NCBI GenBank assembly: GCA_002438605.1
Contig: DJPR01000012.1
Coordinates: forward strand, 51,187 to 115,186
Length of the DNA stretch: 64,000 nt
Source of the DNA: Ruminococcus sp. UBA6407
GTDB lineage: Bacteria > Bacillota > Clostridia > Oscillospirales > Ruminococcaceae
Reading direction: 5' to 3'
Within the stretch, counting starts at the first letter, position 1. Each line of letters begins with the position of its first letter. A model generated the notes under the pieces. The model had not been told where the DNA came from. It did not search any database and saw only the letters and a program-made list of their open reading frames with translations. Below, piece after piece: positions 56,218 through 64,000 of the stretch. The translations under genes were made by a program, and so were the position numbers.

Positions 56218-56700
56218 ATGAGAAAAGATATAATTAAGCTTTTAGAGCATAATGCCAGACTTTCTGACGAAAGAATAGCGGAAATTATCGGAACAGATGC
56301 CGAAACTGTAAAAAATGAAATAAAAGAGCTTGAGGACAGCGGAGTAATAAAAGGTTACAGCGTTATTTTAAATGATGAGCTTTATGACCAGTCCTCAGTG
56401 ACGGCTACAATTGAGCTTAAAGTAACTCCCCAGCGTGACTGCGGATTTGATGATATTGCAAAAACTATTATGATGTATGACGAGGTGGAGAGTGTTTCAT
56501 TGATGTCAGGTTCATATGACCTTGCTATACAGGTTAAGGGAAATAATCTTAAAGATGTTGCACTTTTTGTATCAGAGAGATTGTCAACAATTGACGGTGT
56601 TCTTTCTACTGCAACTCATTTTCTGCTTAAAAGATACAAGGAAAAAGGCATTTTCATTGAACAGGAAGATGTAGATGAAAGGGGATTTGTTTGTCCGTGA
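56218..56700 (+). CDS. Lrp/AsnC family regulator
   Basis: 160 residues. DNA-binding helix-turn-helix 1-50 (NARLSDERIAEIIGTDAETVKNEIKELEDSGVIKGY), then the RAM/Lrp effector domain (DIAKTIMMYDEVESVSLMSGSYDLAIQVKG). It is likely to control the following aminotransferase, an arrangement common in this class. Its end overlaps the aminotransferase start by 10 bases. Confidence 0.93.
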   Translation: MRKDIIKLLEHNARLSDERIAEIIGTDAETVKNEIKELEDSGVIKGYSVILNDELYDQSSVTATIELKVTPQRDCGFDDIAKTIMMYDEVESVSLMSGSYDLAIQVKGNNLKDVALFVSERLSTIDGVLSTATHFLLKRYKEKGIFIEQEDVDERGFVCP

Positions 56701-57887
56701 TAGATTATGATAAAGCACTTTCAAAAAAAATCAAGGTAATAAAACCGTCAGGAATAAGAAAATTTTTTGATATTGCCGCTACAATGGAGGGTGTTATCAG
56801 TCTTGGCGTTGGCGAGCCTGATTTCCCTACACCTTGGGTAGTAAAAAAAGCTGCAATACAGACCTTGGAGAAAAAAAGAATAATATACAGTGCAAATAAG
56901 GGAATGGAACAGCTCAGAACCGAGATTTCAAATTATACAAAGAAAAAGCATGGCGTGGAATATAGTCCTTCTGATGAAATAATTGTTACAGTCGGCGGTT
57001 CTGAGGCAATTGATATTTCTCTCAGGGGGATAATAGACCCCGGTGACGAGGTATTAATAGTAGAACCCTGCTTTGTGTGCTATGCACCTCTTGTAGAGCT
57101 TGCAGGCGGAATTCCGGTAACTGTTCCAACAAAAATTGAAAATAATTTCAAGCTGACAGTTCAGGATTTGGAGGGAAAAATAACCGATAAAACAAAAATG
57201 CTGATTTTGCCTTTCCCGAATAATCCGACAGGTGCAATTATGACTAAAAGTGACCTTGAACCTATTGCCGAGCTTTTAAGGGATACAAATATCCTGATAT
57301 TGTCAGACGAGATATATTCTGAGCTTACATACGGCAGAAAGCATTTTTCAATTATTGAGCTTGATGGTATGAAGGAGCGTACTATTTATGTAAACGGTTT
57401 TTCAAAGGCATTTGCTATGACAGGCTGGAGACTTGGATATGTCATGGCTCCGAAACCGATTATTGACCAGCTTGTAAAAATACATCAGTATGCAATAATG
57501 TGCAGTCCTACAGTAAGTCAGTATGCTGCTGTTGAGGCACTTACCTCATGCGGCACTGAGGTTCAGAAAATGGTTGACGAATATAATATAAGACGCCGCT
57601 ATCTTGTAAGTGAATTTAACAGGCTTGGACTTGAATGCTTTAATCCTGAGGGTGCATTTTATGTGTTCCCATGCATTAAAAGTACAGGACTTACAAGTGA
57701 AGAATTTTGCGAACGCCTTTTATATGAGGAAAATGTAGCTGTAGTTCCCGGTCATGCATTTGGTGAAAGCGGTGAGGGCTTTGTCAGAGTTTCATATGCT
57801 TATTCACTTAATCACCTAATGGACGCAGTCAGACGCATTGAACATTTTGTTGAAAAACTAAAGGGAGAGCATAAAAATGAGGCTTAA
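56691..57887 (+). CDS. Class I/II aminotransferase
   Basis: 398 residues, fold type I. GVGEPDFPTPWVVKKAA, FPNNPTGAIM, the PLP lysine in NGFSKAFAMTGWRLGY near 240, and R in FVRVSYAYS. This belongs to the PatA/AraT-like group using aspartate or aromatic amino acids. The start is TTG at 56691, six bases after AAAGGGG; GTG 56697 is the alternative. It overlaps both the Lrp and ispE genes, giving tight coupling. Confidence 0.93.
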   Translation: MSVIDYDKALSKKIKVIKPSGIRKFFDIAATMEGVISLGVGEPDFPTPWVVKKAAIQTLEKKRIIYSANKGMEQLRTEISNYTKKKHGVEYSPSDEIIVTVGGSEAIDISLRGIIDPGDEVLIVEPCFVCYAPLVELAGGIPVTVPTKIENNFKLTVQDLEGKITDKTKMLILPFPNNPTGAIMTKSDLEPIAELLRDTNILILSDEIYSELTYGRKHFSIIELDGMKERTIYVNGFSKAFAMTGWRLGYVMAPKPIIDQLVKIHQYAIMCSPTVSQYAAVEALTSCGTEVQKMVDEYNIRRRYLVSEFNRLGLECFNPEGAFYVFPCIKSTGLTSEEFCERLLYEENVAVVPGHAFGESGEGFVRVSYAYSLNHLMDAVRRIEHFVEKLKGEHKNEA

Positions 57888-58737
57888 AGCTGCGGCAAAA
57901 GTAAATCTTTCACTTGACGTTACAGGTAAACTTGAAAATGGCTATCACCTTATAGAAAGTTTTTTTCAGACAGTCGGACTTTACGATGTGATTGACATTG
58001 AACTAAATGACAGCAGAGAAATCAGTCTGACCTGTTCTGATAAAACAATCCCATGCAATGAAAGCAATATTGCATATAAGGCGGCTTTGATTTTTCGTGA
58101 AAAATCAGGGATTGACTTCGGCTGTAAAATTCATATTGAGAAAAACATTCCGTCACAGGCAGGAATGGGCGGTGGAAGCACGGACGGGGCGGCTGTGCTT
58201 TATGCCCTCAACAAGCTTTTGAATACGGACTACTCATTTAATGAACTTGTAAAAATGGGAACAAGGCTTGGAGCAGATGTACCGTTTTTTCTTATGGGAG
58301 GAACAGCATTTGCTGAGGGAATAGGCGAAAAGCTGACGAAAGCTCCCGATTATTCAGGCAGAATACTTGTTATCGGAAAAGGAAGTCAGGGGATATCAAC
58401 TGTTGAGGCTTACAGAAAAATTGACAGTCTTATAAATCCTGTGCATCCGCAGACGGATAAACTTGCAGAATCACTTAAAAACGGAGGCAGTGACGCTTAC
58501 CGTTATTTTGGAAATCTGTTTGAGCTTGCCGCAGAACTTGAAGATGTTGAAAAAATAAAGTCTTATATGCTTGGAAACGGTGCGTTAAATGCATTGATGA
58601 CAGGAAGCGGTTCGGCAGTATTCGGAGTTTTTGATAATATTTCGGACGCTGAAAAGTGCTGTTCAAACTTAAAGAAAAAAGGCTTTTTCTCATCAGTCTG
58701 TAGGACTGTTGAAAAATCATTTGAAGAAATCATGTGA
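57877..58737 (+). CDS. ispE: 4-diphosphocytidyl-2-C-methyl-D-erythritol kinase
   Basis: 286 residues, GHMP kinase. KAAAKVNLSLDVTGKLENGYH at the N-terminus (given in part), ATP-binding SQAGMGGGSTDGAA near 92, RLGADVPFFLMGGTAF near 130, and a GSGSAVFG near 245. It phosphorylates CDP-methylerythritol in the MEP isoprenoid pathway. ATG 57877 overlaps the aminotransferase by 11 bases. Confidence 0.96.
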   Translation: MRLKAAAKVNLSLDVTGKLENGYHLIESFFQTVGLYDVIDIELNDSREISLTCSDKTIPCNESNIAYKAALIFREKSGIDFGCKIHIEKNIPSQAGMGGGSTDGAAVLYALNKLLNTDYSFNELVKMGTRLGADVPFFLMGGTAFAEGIGEKLTKAPDYSGRILVIGKGSQGISTVEAYRKIDSLINPVHPQTDKLAESLKNGGSDAYRYFGNLFELAAELEDVEKIKSYMLGNGALNALMTGSGSAVFGVFDNISDAEKCCSNLKKKGFFSSVCRTVEKSFEEIM

Positions 58738-58743
58738 TATTGC

Positions 58744-58791
58744 AGGAAACACCGTACAGAGTCCTTTGACGTGCTTTGTGCGGTATTGCCT
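58744..58791. repeat. Palindromic intergenic repeat, copy 4
   Basis: AGGAAACACCGTACAGAGTC, then CTTTGACGTGCTTTGTGCGGTATTGCC. This is a full copy with the core, between ispE and the glnN promoter. Confidence 0.75.
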
Positions 58792-58849
58792 AAAAATAAT
58801 ATTGCTTGAATTTTAGGACTGTGTATAATAATAAAAAGCAGAAAAACAC

Positions 58850-58878
58850 TTGACAAAAAAGAGCATTTGTTGTAAAAT
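58850..58878 (+). promoter_or_regulatory. Promoter of glnN
   Basis: TTGACA at 58850-58855 and TAAAAT at 58873-58878 have a 17-base spacer, giving a leader of about 255 bases. Confidence 0.75.
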
Positions 58879-58911
58879 TTAAAAGTAATATGGATGACAA
58901 ATTGAACATTG

Positions 58912-59112
58912 GCGTTTTGGTTGTAGAAATTTAAGAACCTGTACCGATAGGAAATGTATGCGGATTTTTGAGCATTATTTTTCTGGATTCAAGGCAAAAA
59001 TTTGCAGGCATACTGAAGTATGGCAAGATTTTTTAACACAGAGGACAGAAAATTTGCCGAAAATACAAACGTATTTCCTGTTTGTGCGGTTCTATTCCTA
59101 TAGTCAAGGCGC
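58912..59112 (+). promoter_or_regulatory. Long imperfect inverted repeat in the glnN leader
   Basis: The two halves are roughly complementary about a centre CATAC-TGAA-GTATG (near 59005). Matching pairs in order from the centre: TTGC/GCAA, TTTCTG/CAGAAAA, GGAAAT/ATTTCC, GAACC (58935)/GGTTC (59088), and GCG/CGC at the ends. The central stem is followed by GATTTTTT, so it could act as an attenuator. The 3' end is 10 bases before the glnN ribosome binding site AAGGAGG. Confidence 0.65.
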
Positions 59113-59138
59113 TTTTATTTTGTAAGGAGGACATTATT

Positions 59139-61238
59139 ATGTCAGCGCAGTATAAATCAGTATCAGAAATATTTGGGTGCAATGTATTTGGCGATACAGT
59201 TATGAGGGAAAGACTTCCTAAGAACGTGTATAAGTCGGTTTTAAAAACAAAACAGCTTGGCATTGCTCTTGACAGTGATGTTGCTGATGTTGTTGCAAAT
59301 GCAATGAAGGATTGGGCTATTGAAAAGGGAGCTACTCATTACACTCACTGGTTTCAGCCAATGACAGGCGTAACTGCTGAAAAGCATGATGCTTTTATTT
59401 CTCCTACTCCCGACGGAAATGTAATTATTGAATTTTCAGGAAAAGAGCTTGTCAAGGGTGAACCTGATGCATCTTCTTTCCCGTCAGGCGGATTAAGAGC
59501 TACCTTTGAGGCAAGAGGATATACTGCATGGGATCCGACTTCATGTGCATTTATCAAGGATAATTCTCTTTACATACCAACAGCTTTTTGTTCATATACA
59601 GGAGAAATTCTTGATAAAAAGACTCCGCTTCTCCGCTCAATGGAGGTTGTCAGTGAACAGGCACTCAGAATATTAAAATTGTTTGGAAATGAAAAAGCTA
59701 CAAGAGTTACTACTACAGTCGGTGCTGAACAGGAGTATTTTCTTGTTGATAAAAAATATTATGACCAGCGTGAAGACCTTATCCTTACAGGCAGAACATT
59801 ATTTGGTGCAAAGCCTCCAAAGGGACAGGAACTTGAGGACCATTATTTTGGAAATATCAAGCAGAGAGTTTCAGATTATATGAAGGATCTTGACGAAGAA
59901 CTCTGGAAGCTTGGAATTTATTCAAAAACAAAGCATAATGAAGTTGCTCCTGCACAGCATGAGCTTGCTCCGATATTTACAACAGCCAATATTGCAGCAG
60001 ACCACAATCAGCTTACAATGGAAATAATGAAGAAAACTGCACTTAAACATGGTCTTGTCTGCTTGCTGCATGAAAAGCCTTTTGCAGGTGTAAATGGTTC
60101 AGGAAAGCATAATAACTGGTCAATTTGTTCAAATGACGGACAAAATCTTCTCGATCCCGGTGATACTCCTCAGGATAACCTGCAATTTCTTACATTCCTT
60201 TGTGCTATTATAAAAGGAGTTCATGAGTATGCTCCGCTTCTCAGACTTTCAGCTGCATCGGCAGGAAATGACCACAGACTTGGAGCAAATGAAGCTCCGC
60301 CTGCAATTGTTTCATTGTTTATAGGAAGTGAACTTGAAGCAGTCATTGAAGCTCTTGAAAACGGTACAAAAGTTGCGTCTATTGCTGATAAGCAGTTTGA
60401 AATCGGAGTTGATGCTCTCCCTAACTTCCCGAAGGATACAACCGACAGAAACAGAACATCTCCATTTGCTTTCACAGGAAATAAGTTTGAATTCAGAATG
60501 CTGGGTTCAGCTGATTCTATTTCATGTACAAATACAATTATCAACACAATTGTTGCACAGGAACTCTGTGAATTTGCAGATGAGCTTGAAAAGTCAGATA
60601 ATTTTGAAAAGGACTTAAAGGAACTCCTTGTAAAAACTATCAAGGAACATAAAGCAATCGTATTCAATGGTAATGGCTATGCAGAAGAATGGCTTGAAGA
60701 AGCGGTAAATGTAAGAAAACTTCCAAACCTTGTTTCAACCGTAGACGCACTTCCTGAATATACAAGACCTGAATTTGTTGCAATGTTTGAGAAATTCAAG
60801 GTGTATACTGCAACTGAAATTAATTCAAGAACTGAAATTTTACTTGAAAATTACAGTAAAGTAATTAACATTGAGGCTCTTACAATGCTTGATATGGCTA
60901 AAAAGCTTATTATTCCTGCCTGCATTGAGTATAATAAAACTGTTTGCGATGCGGCTGCATCAAAAATCGCAATAGGTCTTGATGCAAATGTGGAAAAGAG
61001 TATTGCATCAAAGATCTCATCATTGAATGAGGGTATATATAATGCAGTTAAGGTTCTTGATGAAAAGGTAATTACAGCTCAGGGACAGGAAGAAGGACTT
61101 AAAATGGCACGTTTCTACAGAAATGAGGTCTTTGCACAAATGCAGACATTAAGAGCTTTGGTTGATGAAATGGAGATGTGTATTTCTTCAGACATTTGGC
61201 CACTGCCGTCATACTCAAAGCTTCTTTTCAGTGTTTGA
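59139..61238 (+). CDS. glnN: Glutamine synthetase type III
   Basis: 699 residues, far longer than GSI and GSII. GSIII features: [66 protein letters not shown] and [16 protein letters not shown]. It makes glutamine from glutamate and ammonia and is the main form in many gut Bacteroides and Ruminococcus. ATG 59139 follows AAGGAGG; an upstream in-frame ATG at 59082 lies inside the leader structure. Its long structured leader suggests nitrogen-linked control. Confidence 0.96.
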   Translation: MSAQYKSVSEIFGCNVFGDTVMRERLPKNVYKSVLKTKQLGIALDSDVADVVANAMKDWAIEKGATHYTHWFQPMTGVTAEKHDAFISPTPDGNVIIEFSGKELVKGEPDASSFPSGGLRATFEARGYTAWDPTSCAFIKDNSLYIPTAFCSYTGEILDKKTPLLRSMEVVSEQALRILKLFGNEKATRVTTTVGAEQEYFLVDKKYYDQREDLILTGRTLFGAKPPKGQELEDHYFGNIKQRVSDYMKDLDEELWKLGIYSKTKHNEVAPAQHELAPIFTTANIAADHNQLTMEIMKKTALKHGLVCLLHEKPFAGVNGSGKHNNWSICSNDGQNLLDPGDTPQDNLQFLTFLCAIIKGVHEYAPLLRLSAASAGNDHRLGANEAPPAIVSLFIGSELEAVIEALENGTKVASIADKQFEIGVDALPNFPKDTTDRNRTSPFAFTGNKFEFRMLGSADSISCTNTIINTIVAQELCEFADELEKSDNFEKDLKELLVKTIKEHKAIVFNGNGYAEEWLEEAVNVRKLPNLVSTVDALPEYTRPEFVAMFEKFKVYTATEINSRTEILLENYSKVINIEALTMLDMAKKLIIPACIEYNKTVCDAAASKIAIGLDANVEKSIASKISSLNEGIYNAVKVLDEKVITAQGQEEGLKMARFYRNEVFAQMQTLRALVDEMEMCISSDIWPLPSYSKLLFSV

Positions 61239-61270
61239 GTTATCATAATTGAGTTTTACAGATATGAAAT

Positions 61271-61297
61271 AAGCCGCAGCTTACGCTGCGGCTTTAT
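61271..61297 (+). terminator. Terminator of glnN
   Basis: AAGCCGCAGC pairs with GCTGCGGCTT around TTAC; the downstream tract is only moderately T-rich. Confidence 0.75.
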
Positions 61298-61319
61298 TAT
61301 ATCTAGAGATGATAATACG

Positions 61320-61501
61320 GTTAATAATGGGTTTCCAAAGGGTTTGCTAACCCTTTGGCGAAGTCCAGAGGCAGAGCCTCTGGTGGGGTGTGGGGCAACG
61401 CCCCACATAAAGCCTTTAAGCGCTCCGCAAAGGGTGAATTAAAAAACAGTCCATGGACTGTTTTTTAAGAGGGAACGCCCTGCAAGAGAGGGCGTTCCCT
61501 T
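61320..61501 (-). repeat. 182-bp multi-hairpin repeat, copy B
   Basis: The reverse complement of copy A (55108-55290), with very few differences except in the central palindrome, which here is TTAAAAAACAGTCC/GGACTGTTTTTTAA (61439-61468), a perfect 30-base palindrome. The CCAGAGG/CCTCTGG stem is perfect here, mismatched in A. Confidence 0.9.
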
Positions 61502-61546
61502 ACCATTATTATAACAAGATAAAATACTAAACAGGTGATGTCGCCT

Positions 61547-61675
61547 TTACTTTTTACATTTTTTTCCGCATTTAGTACAATCTCCGCAGCAGCCCTTATT
61601 TTTAATTGCAGACTTTATACTTAATATAAATAAAATTGTGATAATCCCTATAATTATAAAATCAATTATACCCAT
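61547..61675 (-). CDS. FeoB-associated Cys-rich membrane protein
   Basis: 42 residues. One hydrophobic span (IIDFIIIGIITILFILSI), then KSAIKNKGCCGDCTKCGKKCKK with five Cys. This matches the short FeoB-associated family found after feoB in Firmicutes. ATG 61675 overlaps the feoB stop as TAATG, so translation is coupled. It may accept or pass iron or gate FeoB, but its role is not settled. Confidence 0.88.
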   Translation of the reverse strand: MGIIDFIIIGIITILFILSIKSAIKNKGCCGDCTKCGKKCKK

Positions 61676-63678
61676 TATAAAATCATTCCTGCTATATTAT
61701 AAACTATGAGAGCGGTAATCCATGCAACAGCACATTGAAATATTACAATTACTCCCGTTTTGACTACAGAATTAAGTTCTTTTTTAATAGTTGCAATTGC
61801 AGCAACGCATGGAGTATAAAGCAATGTAAAGGTTAAGAAACTGCATGCCGAGGCAGTAGTGAAAAGTGAGGAAAGTTTTGATGTGAGTTCATTTCCTTTT
61901 GCGGAGAGCAGAACTCCCAATGTACTTATAACAGTTTCCTTTGCGGTAAGTCCTGTAACAAGAGCAGTTGAAATTCGCCAATCGTCAAATCCGAGCGGCT
62001 TGAAAACAGGAGCAAGTAGACGTCCGAGCGATGCAAGCAGACTTTCTGAACTGTCGGAAACAACATTAAATCTTGAATCAAAGCTTTGCAGACACCATAT
62101 TATTATGGTTGCGGCAAAAATAATAGTAAATGCTTTTTGCAGGAAATCCTTAGCCTTGTCCCACATAAGCATAAATACGCTTTTTGCTGATGGAAAACGG
62201 TAATTAGGCAGTTCCATAACGAAAGGAACAGGCTTTCCTCGAAATTTAGTTTTGTTCAGCAGTAATGCACATATTATTCCGACTATAATTCCAAGGACAT
62301 AAAGCGAAATCATGACAAGAGGCTGATATTTATCGAAAAATGCCGCAGTAAAAACAGCGTAAATCGGTATTTTTGCAGAACAGCTCATAAAAGGAACAAG
62401 CATTATAGTAAGTCGTCTGTCACGGTCTGATGATAGGGTTCTTGTTGCCATAATGGCAGGAACGGAACAGCCGAAGCCTACAAGCATTGGAACAAAGCTT
62501 CGTCCTGAAAGTCCTATTTTTCTCAGCAGTTTGTCCATAACAAATGCTATTCTTGCCATATAGCCGCTGTCCTCAAGAATTGAAAGAAAGAAGAAAAGCG
62601 TTATAATAATAGGCAGGAAACTAAGCACACTTCCCACACCTGCAAAAACTCCGTCAATGATAAGACTATGTACAACAGGATTAATCCCATATGCGGTCAA
62701 ACCTTTATCTGCAAGTTCGGTTACTTTATCAACTCCGATTGAAAGCAGGTCACTTAAAAAGCTTCCGATAACATTGAATGTCAGCCAGAAAACTATCATC
62801 ATAATAAGCAGAAAAGACGGTATAGCAAGATGCTTGTTAGTGAGAATACTGTCAATCTTTATACTTCGCAGATGTTCCTTGCTTTCATGGCATTTTACGA
62901 CAGTTTCGCTGCATGTTTTTTCAATAAAGGTGTATCTCATGTCAGCAAGTGCGGCATTTCTGTCCATACCGCATTCAAATTCCATTTCAACAATGGTATG
63001 CTCAATCATATCAAGCTCATTTTGATTGAGTTCAAGACGGTTTGTAATGTCTGGGTCTCCTTCAACAAGTTTTGTAGCTGCAAAACGGGGACAGACTCCG
63101 ATATTTTCAGCATGGTCTTCAATCAGGTGCGTTACAGCGTGAATACAGCGGTGTACGGCACCGGAACAGAAGTCAGTTTTGATTGGGTATATTTTCTTTT
63201 TGGCGGTAGTGATAACAGTATCTATAAGTTCATCAACGCCTTCATTTTTAGCGGCACTTATCGGGATAACAGGTATTCCGAGCTTTTGTGAAAGTGCTGT
63301 TACATTAATTGTACCGCCATTATTTCTTACCTCGTCCATCATATTTAAAGCAAGAACCATTGGGATTTTCATTTCAAGCATTTGTAATGTTAAATACAAA
63401 TTACGTTCAATATTTGTCGCATCAACAATATTAATTATTCCATCAGGCTTTTCCTTAATTAGAAAATCACGAGTAACAATTTCCTCCTGAGTATATGGAC
63501 GGATAGAGTAGATACCTGGGAGGTCAACCACCTTATGTTCGGGATAACCTCTTATTTCACCCGTTTTGCTGTCTACTGTGACGCCGGGAAAGTTTCCGAC
63601 ATGCTGATTTGAACCTGTAAGCTGATTAAAAAGCGTAGTTTTACCACAATTCTGATTTCCTGCAAGAGCAAAAATCAT
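61675..63678 (-). CDS. feoB: Ferrous iron transporter FeoB
   Basis: 667 residues. N-terminal G domain: GNQNCGKTTLFNQLTG (G1), DLPGIYSI (G3), NMMD (G4); then a guanine-release helical region, and two Gate domains with about eight spans, including GFGCSVPAIMATRTL and VTGLTAKETVISTLG. It takes up Fe(II), the available form in an anoxic gut. Coupled at both ends: it overlaps feoA by 4 bases and the small protein by 1. Confidence 0.96.
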   Translation of the reverse strand: MIFALAGNQNCGKTTLFNQLTGSNQHVGNFPGVTVDSKTGEIRGYPEHKVVDLPGIYSIRPYTQEEIVTRDFLIKEKPDGIINIVDATNIERNLYLTLQMLEMKIPMVLALNMMDEVRNNGGTINVTALSQKLGIPVIPISAAKNEGVDELIDTVITTAKKKIYPIKTDFCSGAVHRCIHAVTHLIEDHAENIGVCPRFAATKLVEGDPDITNRLELNQNELDMIEHTIVEMEFECGMDRNAALADMRYTFIEKTCSETVVKCHESKEHLRSIKIDSILTNKHLAIPSFLLIMMIVFWLTFNVIGSFLSDLLSIGVDKVTELADKGLTAYGINPVVHSLIIDGVFAGVGSVLSFLPIIITLFFFLSILEDSGYMARIAFVMDKLLRKIGLSGRSFVPMLVGFGCSVPAIMATRTLSSDRDRRLTIMLVPFMSCSAKIPIYAVFTAAFFDKYQPLVMISLYVLGIIVGIICALLLNKTKFRGKPVPFVMELPNYRFPSAKSVFMLMWDKAKDFLQKAFTIIFAATIIIWCLQSFDSRFNVVSDSSESLLASLGRLLAPVFKPLGFDDWRISTALVTGLTAKETVISTLGVLLSAKGNELTSKLSSLFTTASACSFLTFTLLYTPCVAAIATIKKELNSVVKTGVIVIFQCAVAWITALIVYNIAGMIL

Positions 63679-63911
63679 TTATCAAGCTCCTCACTTTCAA
63701 TTTCAATTTTTTTTGCGTCCTCAATACGCAGAGTGAGTTCATAGCCTCTTAAATGAATTTCAATAGGGTCACCCATTGGAGCCATTTTTCTGACCATTAC
63801 TTTAGTTTTTGGGATAAGCCCCATATCAAGCAGACGAAGCCTTAATTCACCCTCGCCGCCGACTGATTTAATTATGCCGGATTCTCCGACCTTTAACATA
63901 TCAAGTGTCAT
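63675..63911 (-). CDS. feoA: FeoA domain protein
   Basis: 78 residues, SH3-like. ELRLRLLDMGLIPKTKVMVR, then GDPIEIHLRGYELTLR, the family pattern. It is thought to assist FeoB. ATG 63911 follows GAGGATAAC; an upstream in-frame start near 63974 falls within the repeat at the window end. Confidence 0.93.
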   Translation of the reverse strand: MTLDMLKVGESGIIKSVGGEGELRLRLLDMGLIPKTKVMVRKMAPMGDPIEIHLRGYELTLRIEDAKKIEIESEELDK

Positions 63912-63957
63912 GTTATCCTCTTTTCTTTTCATATCTGTATTTATACAGCGTTGCTCT

Positions 63958-64000
63958 AAGGCAACACCGCACAAGGCACGTCAAAAGACTTTGCACGTCA
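63958..64000. repeat. Palindromic intergenic repeat, copy 5 (cut by the window end)
   Basis: AAGGCAACACCGCACAAGGC, then ACGTCAAAAGACTTTGCACG, upstream of feoA. This is the clearest copy of the orientation opposite to copies 1 and 4. Confidence 0.75.

Larger units (their letters stand above)
58738..59138. other. 401-base gap between ispE and glnN
   Basis: Contents in order: an intergenic palindromic repeat (58744-58791), the glnN promoter (58850-58878) and a long self-complementary leader (58912-59112). I see no protein gene here and no known riboswitch that I can name. Confidence 0.7.
61239..61546. other. 308-base convergent gap with repeat B
   Basis: Holds the glnN terminator hairpin (61271-61297) and the inverted multi-hairpin repeat copy. 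No gene is supported here; the 61547 gene ends at the right edge. Confidence 0.65.

Noticed and set aside
58912-59112. A named glutamine or ammonium riboswitch in the glnN leader
   Set aside because: No motif of a described class is recognised by eye; reported only as an unexplained palindrome.

Overview
The window is a 64 kb chromosomal segment of an AT-rich, anaerobic, plant-fibre-degrading Firmicute, most likely a Ruminococcus (Oscillospiraceae). The pointers are three dockerin-bearing secreted glycoside hydrolases (GH43, GH26, GH9), a type III glutamine synthetase, FeoAB with the small FeoB-associated Cys-rich protein, the Clostridia-type order miaB-ylbF-mutS-mutL-miaA-hfq, and strong AGGAGG ribosome binding sites with TTGACA-17-TATAAT promoters. 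I see no phage, insertion sequence, CRISPR array or rRNA. The genus is an inference from gene content.

Layout. 1-7.8 kb: the tail of an unknown gene, a CapA-like lipoprotein, a LysR regulator, tRNA-Leu(GAG), a DUF1275 membrane protein, a secreted GH43 arabinanase with two ricin-type domains and a dockerin, and a TraB/GumN-like lipoprotein on the other strand. 8.1-27.3 kb: a long co-directional run with tRNA modification (miaB, miaA), mismatch repair (mutS, mutL), hfq, the ylm/division cluster (HlyD-like protein, yggS, sepF, ylmH, divIVA), ileS, lspA, rluD, a HAD phosphatase and a split transketolase. 27.5-32.8 kb, minus strand: PTS EIICBA, ilvE, a 40-residue membrane protein, a radical SAM protein and alanine racemase. 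33.0-38.1 kb, plus: a SLOG protein, an LCP-like protein, tatD, a PP2C phosphatase and glyS, followed by a minus-strand beta-CASP ribonuclease and a plus-strand C_GCAxxG_C_C protein. 40.4-45.1 kb: rpsL-rpsG-fusA-tuf. 45.2-51.0 kb: a RING/zinc-ribbon membrane protein (minus) and a GH26-GH9 dockerin operon. 51.0-54.9 kb, minus: an orphan, a sugar-kinase-like protein, and the PFL/ACT pair. 55.4-61.2 kb: PHP phosphatase, Lrp, aminotransferase, ispE and glnN, bracketed by a 183-bp inverted repeat. 61.5-63.9 kb, minus: feoA-feoB-Cys-rich protein.

Together the genes are mostly housekeeping (translation, repair, division) with a cellulosome-type accessory layer. The dockerins imply scaffoldins elsewhere in the genome. 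GH43, GH26 and GH9 would attack arabinan, mannan and cellulose; the EIICBA and transketolase handle sugar uptake and pentose flux.

The least explained signals are non-coding. They are a palindromic intergenic repeat family of about ten copies, a 183-bp multi-hairpin element in inverted pair whose central palindrome has changed on both arms, a roughly 200-nt self-complementary glnN leader, a structured rpsL-rpsG intergenic RNA, an ileS leader whose hairpin separates the Shine-Dalgarno from the start codon, and a series of hairpins just upstream of ribosome binding sites in the long run. Two short genes (40 and 42 codons) were found by reading the intergenic sequence.
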